DNA of 5,500 bases from the NCBI GenBank assembly GCA_900549755.1, contig URPQ01000093.1:1-5500 (forward strand), written 5' to 3'. This document shows, one piece after another, positions 1 to 2,870 of the stretch; within the stretch, counting starts at the first letter, position 1, and every line of letters begins with the position of its first letter. The translations under genes and the position numbers were made by a program. Source of the DNA: an uncultured Oscillospiraceae bacterium (lineage in GTDB: Bacteria > Bacillota > Clostridia > Oscillospirales > Acutalibacteraceae). The notes beneath the pieces are model-generated. The model had not been told where the DNA came from, did no database searches, and saw only the letters and a program-made list of their open reading frames with translations.

Positions 1-200
1 TCAAGCACGGTTGTATCGTCCATGCGAATAGTAAGAAAACCGTAGCAAAGCGTTACTGCGGCGGGCATAACCGTTTTAAGCTGCACTAATATTACGGCGG
101 ACAAAAGCACCGCTATCGCCAAAATCACAAAGTCCCGCATACTCCAAAGCCAAAGATTGGCGGCGGCTTTGAGGTTCTGCGGGTAGATATATCTCGTCAT
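1..200 (-). CDS. VirB3/PrgI-like small conjugation membrane protein (3' end outside window)
   Basis: The first 66 codons of a small membrane protein are visible; the C-terminal part lies beyond position 1. It opens MTRYIYPQNLKA, followed by a Trp-rich stretch (WLWSMRD) and two hydrophobic segments at about residues 24-40 and 44-56, then TIRMDDTTVL. The YIYP.NLKA start and the TIR..D.T.VL stretch match, from memory, the short proteins placed between the TrbL-like protein and the VirB4 ATPase in Clostridial integrative elements. They are usually regarded as VirB3/PrgI equivalents that sit in the inner membrane and contact VirB4. The ATG overlaps the upstream stop as ATGA (200-197), indicating translational coupling. 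Family role is established knowledge; the VirB3 equivalence is inferred from size, topology and position. Confidence 0.8.
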   Translation of the reverse strand, partial: MTRYIYPQNLKAAANLWLWSMRDFVILAIAVLLSAVILVQLKTVMPAAVTLCYGFLTIRMDDTTVL

Positions 201-922
201 TGCGTTATTCCCCCGTTCTCAATAGTTCTTGCTTCCTCGCAGAACTCCTGCGGCGTTTGTCTGTATTCCTCGCGGATTTTCTGCGTTATCATATCCTTGA
301 TGAGCTGCGATTCCGCGTCAGTCGGGACATAATCAAAATACACGCAGCCATCGAGCTTATCTATTTCACATTCAATGCGCAGTGTATCGGCATACGGGTC
401 ATATTTTCCGTACATATTAAGCCATACATCATCCATATCATTTATGTGCAATGCGAATTTCTTGTCTGCGTCAAACCAACACCTGAAAACTACGGTTATC
501 TCGCTGCATATGTCACAGTCGACTTCCATATCCCGGTCGACTTCGAGCATTTCTTTTGTAAATTCCGGCGTATCCATTTTTGTAATAACAGATACTGGTC
601 GGTATTCCGCGTCGGCGTTATGGTTGCTCAGTTGCTCACGGATATGCTCCGCAAGCTGATCTGAAAGAAATTGACTGCATACTGCTTTTGCCTGCTCATG
701 AATAATTCCGAGGTATTTAAGCCCAGCATTGTAACGGGTGATGAGCTTATCATAGGTCATATCCTCGTTTAACGACGGCTCGAATATACCGTAATCTCCG
801 TACCAGCCGGCATACTGCTCGTTTTGCGGAATATCCGCCGCGTCCTCATATGCGGCAATTATCTTAAATGCGTCCATACCGTATTTCTTTGAAAATTTGT
901 TTGCCTCTTTGTAATATTCCAT
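197..922 (-). CDS. Uncharacterised 241-aa soluble protein inside the conjugation operon
   Basis: I do not recognise this family with confidence. The protein is acidic and has no signal peptide or membrane segment, so it is probably cytoplasmic. Residues 1-100 look mostly helical, with aromatic-rich stretches (MEYYKEANKF, YAGWYGDYGIF). Residues 105-200 look beta-rich and contain a Cys pair (VDCDICSE, C136 and C139) and an acidic NDMDDVW stretch; the end (about 203-230) is a charged helix. The split suggests two domains. The ATG at 922 is chosen because GGGAG lies 4 nt upstream and it follows the TrbL-like stop by 14 nt; the reading frame stays open back to 1183, but that extension would lie inside the TrbL-like gene. 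Its stop overlaps the next start as ATGA. Its place between two channel genes suggests a role in transfer, which is inference only. Confidence 0.8.
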   Translation of the reverse strand: MEYYKEANKFSKKYGMDAFKIIAAYEDAADIPQNEQYAGWYGDYGIFEPSLNEDMTYDKLITRYNAGLKYLGIIHEQAKAVCSQFLSDQLAEHIREQLSNHNADAEYRPVSVITKMDTPEFTKEMLEVDRDMEVDCDICSEITVVFRCWFDADKKFALHINDMDDVWLNMYGKYDPYADTLRIECEIDKLDGCVYFDYVPTDAESQLIKDMITQKIREEYRQTPQEFCEEARTIENGGITQ

Positions 923-936
923 AATACTCCCTGCTT

Positions 937-1830
937 TCAAACAGCCTTTGCCACGCTGCGGGTAAGATTTACCGCCGTAGTCGTAGCGTGAACCACATTC
1001 ATCATATTTACCCTTACAGAGCTGTCCAGTCCAAAGGTCTGCGCTATCTTCGGCACTTCGTCCGCCGCAAGCATAATTCCGAGCCCCATTAACATATTTG
1101 ACGAAAAGGTTATAAGTCCGAGGTAAAGCAAGGTCGTCTGCAAAAACGCTGTAAGGCAGATAGCTATTACCTGCTTGCACCACTGATTAAAGCCGTCCGC
1201 ATATCCCCTCGGTACGCTGAACATATACAGCGCGCCTACCGACATTTGTATAAGCAATATTCCGCCGCGCTTTATGTTTGCGAAAAACACCTTTATAATA
1301 CAATACGCGAATGCGACCAATGACAGCGTATTGAAAAGACTTATGTTAGCCTCTATGTCCGTTAAAAAGAAGTTTGTAAGCGCGGATAAGCTAAGCTCGG
1401 ACAGTCCCGTGCTTTTAGTACCTGTGGCTAATGCGGCTAAATCCCGCGAAAATATGTTTTGCAGTGTTATGCAGAACTTATACAGTTCCACAGGCAGTAC
1501 GCCTATAAGGGAGCAGGCAAAAAAGCCCTTTAAAATATTAAGCACGGCAGTCTTTATATTCGCCTTTCCGCACTGGTACTCTATTGCGGTATCAAAGACG
1601 GCGACAACCGTTCCCGCTGCAAACAAAGACCACCCGAAAAGCCCGAACAGCTTTACCGTTGCCTTTACCCATTCAAGCCCGAACATATCCGCGCCCATAT
1701 TTCCCATAAGCTCAAAAAATTCCACAACGGCGCTGTATACCGCAAGATATATCCATTGCAGCATTTTATCAAAAATAAAGCCGGACATTTTTTCACTCAG
1801 TCCGGCAAAAAGGTCGTTTAGCCAATTCAG
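937..1830 (-). CDS. TrbL/VirB6-family conjugal transfer membrane protein, likely CTG start
   Basis: Polytopic inner-membrane protein of about 297 residues, the probable channel subunit of the mating apparatus. From the proposed start it reads (M)NWLNDLFAGLSEK, then hydrophobic segments at roughly 25-42, 60-80, 94-117, 163-184, 190-206 and 219-256. The conserved-looking core has short motifs RGGILLIQ, GALYMFSVPRGY, FNQWCKQ and LTAFLQTTLL, followed by a soluble C-terminal tail with TFGLDSS and TTTAVNLTR. These match, from memory, the TrbL-like proteins of Clostridial conjugative elements. Start choice: the first in-frame ATG at 1788 has no ribosome binding site, whereas a perfect GGAGGTG sits 7 nt before an in-frame CTG at 1830; an ATT at 1833 is a second non-standard option and an in-frame TGA closes the frame just beyond. 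Using ATG 1788 would give 283 residues. It follows the DUF6809-like gene by 31 nt. Confidence 0.88.
   Translation of the reverse strand: MNWLNDLFAGLSEKMSGFIFDKMLQWIYLAVYSAVVEFFELMGNMGADMFGLEWVKATVKLFGLFGWSLFAAGTVVAVFDTAIEYQCGKANIKTAVLNILKGFFACSLIGVLPVELYKFCITLQNIFSRDLAALATGTKSTGLSELSLSALTNFFLTDIEANISLFNTLSLVAFAYCIIKVFFANIKRGGILLIQMSVGALYMFSVPRGYADGFNQWCKQVIAICLTAFLQTTLLYLGLITFSSNMLMGLGIMLAADEVPKIAQTFGLDSSVRVNMMNVVHATTTAVNLTRSVAKAV
1780..1806 (-). repeat. Inverted repeat (hairpin) around the internal ATG of the TrbL-like gene
   Basis: GCCGGAC at 1806-1800 and GTCCGGC at 1786-1780 (minus strand) are perfect 7-bp complements separated by a 13-nt A-rich loop. The first in-frame ATG (1788-1786) straddles the loop and the stem. 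The TCCGGC/GCCGGA core is the same as in the hairpin at 1854-1876, which allows alternative pairing. Confidence 0.5.
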
Positions 1831-1837
1831 AATAATT

Positions 1838-1844
1838 CACCTCC
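1838..1844 (-). promoter_or_regulatory. Ribosome binding site deciding the TrbL-like start
   Basis: GGAGGTG on the minus strand is a near-ideal Shine-Dalgarno sequence. It lies 7 nt upstream of the in-frame CTG at 1830-1828 and 49 nt upstream of the first in-frame ATG at 1788, too far to serve that ATG. There is no in-frame ATG, GTG or TTG between it and 1788. It therefore supports initiation at a non-AUG codon. Confidence 0.7.
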
Positions 1845-1845
1845 G

Positions 1846-1876
1846 AAAAAGTTCCGCCGGATCATCGGTCCGGCGG
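1846..1876 (-). terminator. Terminator-like hairpin overlapping the DUF6809-like stop codon
   Basis: Read on the minus strand, CCGCCGGA (1876-1869), a 7-nt loop CCGATGA (1868-1862) and TCCGGCGG (1861-1854) form a perfect 8-bp, nearly all-GC stem. It is followed after three bases by five T (1850-1846). The TGA in the loop is the stop codon of the DUF6809-like gene. The T run is short and the next gene's ribosome binding site follows immediately, so this may be a partial terminator or attenuator, an mRNA-stabilising hairpin, or a coupling element rather than a full stop. Confidence 0.5.
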
Positions 1877-2131
1877 TTCAAGTTCTTCTTTCATTTTCAT
1901 TCCGTGTATAACGCCTATGCGGTATGCCTCGGTCTGCAGAATATTCGTTATATCCGAATGGGTATCCCTGTACTGCCAAAGCAGTTCCTTTTGTTCCTCT
2001 GTCAGCGCACCTTCAAGCCTTGCGGAATACAGCGCCAATTCTTTAGCTTTAAGCTTGTATTCCGGGTTGTTGGATGTTACCTCCTCTATTGGGTGCAGCT
2101 GACCCGAAAACAGTTCCTCAAAAAATTTCAC
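1862..2131 (-). CDS. DUF6809-like small protein
   Basis: An 89-residue, charged, mostly helical protein without signal peptide or membrane segment. It starts MKFFEELFSGQLHP, has a central region with ALTEEQKELLWQYRD, and ends with a Y-R-I-G-(6)-M-K-M-K-E-E pattern and EPPDR. The layout (short FEELF.G...P start, an acidic LxxEQKELL helix, then a F/YR.G...G..M helix) resembles, from memory, DUF6809 proteins, common small proteins of unknown function in mobile elements and prophages of Clostridia. The start is GTG at 2131, supported by AAAGGAGG 8 nt upstream; the next candidate starts lack such a site. The stop codon lies in a hairpin loop just before the TrbL-like gene. It sits between the pilin-like and channel genes; whether it acts in transfer is unknown. 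Confidence 0.75.
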   Translation of the reverse strand: MKFFEELFSGQLHPIEEVTSNNPEYKLKAKELALYSARLEGALTEEQKELLWQYRDTHSDITNILQTEAYRIGVIHGMKMKEELEPPDR

Positions 2132-2139
2132 CCGAACTT

Positions 2140-2147
2140 CCTCCTTT
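2140..2147 (-). promoter_or_regulatory. Strong ribosome binding site for the GTG-started DUF6809-like gene
   Basis: AAAGGAGG on the minus strand, with 8 nt to the GTG at 2131-2129. It decides the GTG start, since no ATG in frame lies close to it. Confidence 0.7.
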
Positions 2148-2160
2148 CTTCAAGCACAAC

Positions 2161-2189
2161 AACATACCACATATTTTGCGGAAAGTCCA
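2161..2189 (-). promoter_or_regulatory. Candidate internal promoter with extended -10
   Basis: On the minus strand TGGACT (2189-2184; four of six matches to the sigma-A -35 box) is followed after exactly 17 bp by TATGTT (2166-2161; four of six matches to the -10 box), which is preceded by TG-N, the extended -10 motif. Transcription would start near 2154 and give a short leader of about 20-25 nt before the GTG at 2131. It lies in the only gap longer than 40 bp in the window (2132-2200), which supports a regulatory role. The two boxes are individually weak, so this is a tentative call. Confidence 0.35.
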
Positions 2190-2200
2190 GAGAAATAAAC

Positions 2201-2533
2201 TCAAATAACAGACCAGATATACAGCGGTGCGGTAAGGCAGAAAATAAGGCAGGCAAAAAGGATACAAGGCGCCGCAAATTCAAACTGTCCATGCTTTCTG
2301 TAATCAAAGTAAGCCGTGCCTACCTTTACAAAGAACAGAATTGCGAGTATCATATCGCACACGGGAAAGACCACATTATTAACGACCGTCTGAATCTGAC
2401 CCTTGGCTGCGTTCCATGTATTCTCAATAGCTCCAGCCACATCTCCCGCTGCAAATACGGTTACCGAAAATACGGACAAAACCGCCGCCGCAAGCAAAAC
2501 ACAGAAAAGGACTTTTGCCGTTTTCTTAATCAT
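2201..2533 (-). CDS. DUF3852-like secreted membrane protein, candidate VirB2-like pilin
   Basis: A 110-residue protein with a clear signal peptide: MIKKTAK, a hydrophobic core (about 8-27) and a likely cleavage after VFA at residue 28. The mature part of about 82 residues has an amphipathic start (AIENTWNAAKGQIQ), a first membrane segment (about 47-68), a short charged turn (YFDYRKHGQFEF) and a second membrane segment (about 86-109). This pattern and the FDYRKHGQFEF motif match, from memory, DUF3852 proteins of Clostridial conjugative elements. A signal peptide followed by two helices with a short basic loop is also the layout of VirB2/TrbC pilins, and the position just upstream of the TrbL-like gene fits that; the pilin role is inference. 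The ATG has GGAGGT 7 nt upstream and overlaps the end of the DUF7768-like gene by 8 bp. Confidence 0.87.
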   Translation of the reverse strand: MIKKTAKVLFCVLLAAAVLSVFSVTVFAAGDVAGAIENTWNAAKGQIQTVVNNVVFPVCDMILAILFFVKVGTAYFDYRKHGQFEFAAPCILFACLIFCLTAPLYIWSVI

Positions 2534-2870
2534 ATTTTTTACCTCCGATTACTTTCATAATTTCTTCGTCCGGCACATTACGGACGCGGATATTGAGGTT
2601 TTTGCAGAACTGTATTTCATTCCGCATACCGCTTGTAACGGTATCCCCGAATATCCACATTTCATCGCTGAGCCATAAAAGCGCAAGTCCTGCCGATATA
2701 CCCTTTTCCCGTTCCGCGGGATTTGCGTCGTCAAGGCACTCCGCGTAAAAATGCGGCACGACCGGAGCCGTACCGCACCTTAAAGCATATTCGGCATATC
2801 GCCTTACTTTTTTAAGGTTTTCTTCCGTATTTCCGCCGAGAGGAGCGCAGATATACACGCACTTCATCAT
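2526..2870 (-). CDS. DUF4406/DUF7768-like protein (nucleoside 2-deoxyribosyltransferase-like fold)
   Basis: A 114-residue soluble protein. Visible motifs are an N-terminal beta strand and loop VYICAPLGG (5-13), PVVPHFY (36-42), LDDANPAERE (46-55), then a strand WIFGD (72-76) and SGMRNEI (80-86). The order YI.(S/A)P.GG, P..PH, DD..P.ERE..I, and (T)SGM..E is typical of the DUF4406/DUF7768 group, which is related to nucleoside 2-deoxyribosyltransferases. In that superfamily the Glu of the SG...E motif is the catalytic nucleophile; here that would be E85. Substrate is unknown. Its start is ATG 2870, overlapping the adhesin stop as ATGA, with AAAGGA 9 nt upstream; a second ATG follows directly at 2867. 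Its last bases overlap the DUF3852-like start. Such proteins are frequent in phages and mobile elements. Confidence 0.85.
   Translation of the reverse strand: MMKCVYICAPLGGNTEENLKKVRRYAEYALRCGTAPVVPHFYAECLDDANPAEREKGISAGLALLWLSDEMWIFGDTVTSGMRNEIQFCKNLNIRVRNVPDEEIMKVIGGKKYD
2541..2546 (-). promoter_or_regulatory. Ribosome binding site for the DUF3852-like gene, embedded in upstream coding sequence
   Basis: GGAGGT on the minus strand, 7 nt from the ATG at 2533. The same bases encode Gly-Gly near the C-terminus (GGKKYD) of the DUF7768-like protein, so translation of the two genes is probably linked. Confidence 0.7.

Noticed and set aside
200..664. Plus-strand open frame of 154 codons
   Set aside because: It is antisense to the 241-aa protein gene, has no ribosome binding site, and its product shows no recognisable family.
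923..1183. 87-codon N-terminal extension of the 241-aa protein
   Set aside because: The frame is open, but it would lie inside the TrbL-like coding sequence, is Cys/Gly-rich without family-like features, and the ATG at 922 has its own GGGAG just after the TrbL-like stop.
1786..1788. ATG at 1788 as the start of the TrbL-like gene
   Set aside because: There is no ribosome binding site before it and it lies in a hairpin, while a perfect site points to the CTG at 1830. It remains possible as a secondary start.
1274..2560. Long plus-strand open frame of 428 codons
   Set aside because: It runs antisense across three well-supported genes, has a low-complexity Ser/Lys/Phe-rich product with no recognisable motif, and no convincing ribosome binding site. 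It is a shadow of the minus-strand genes.
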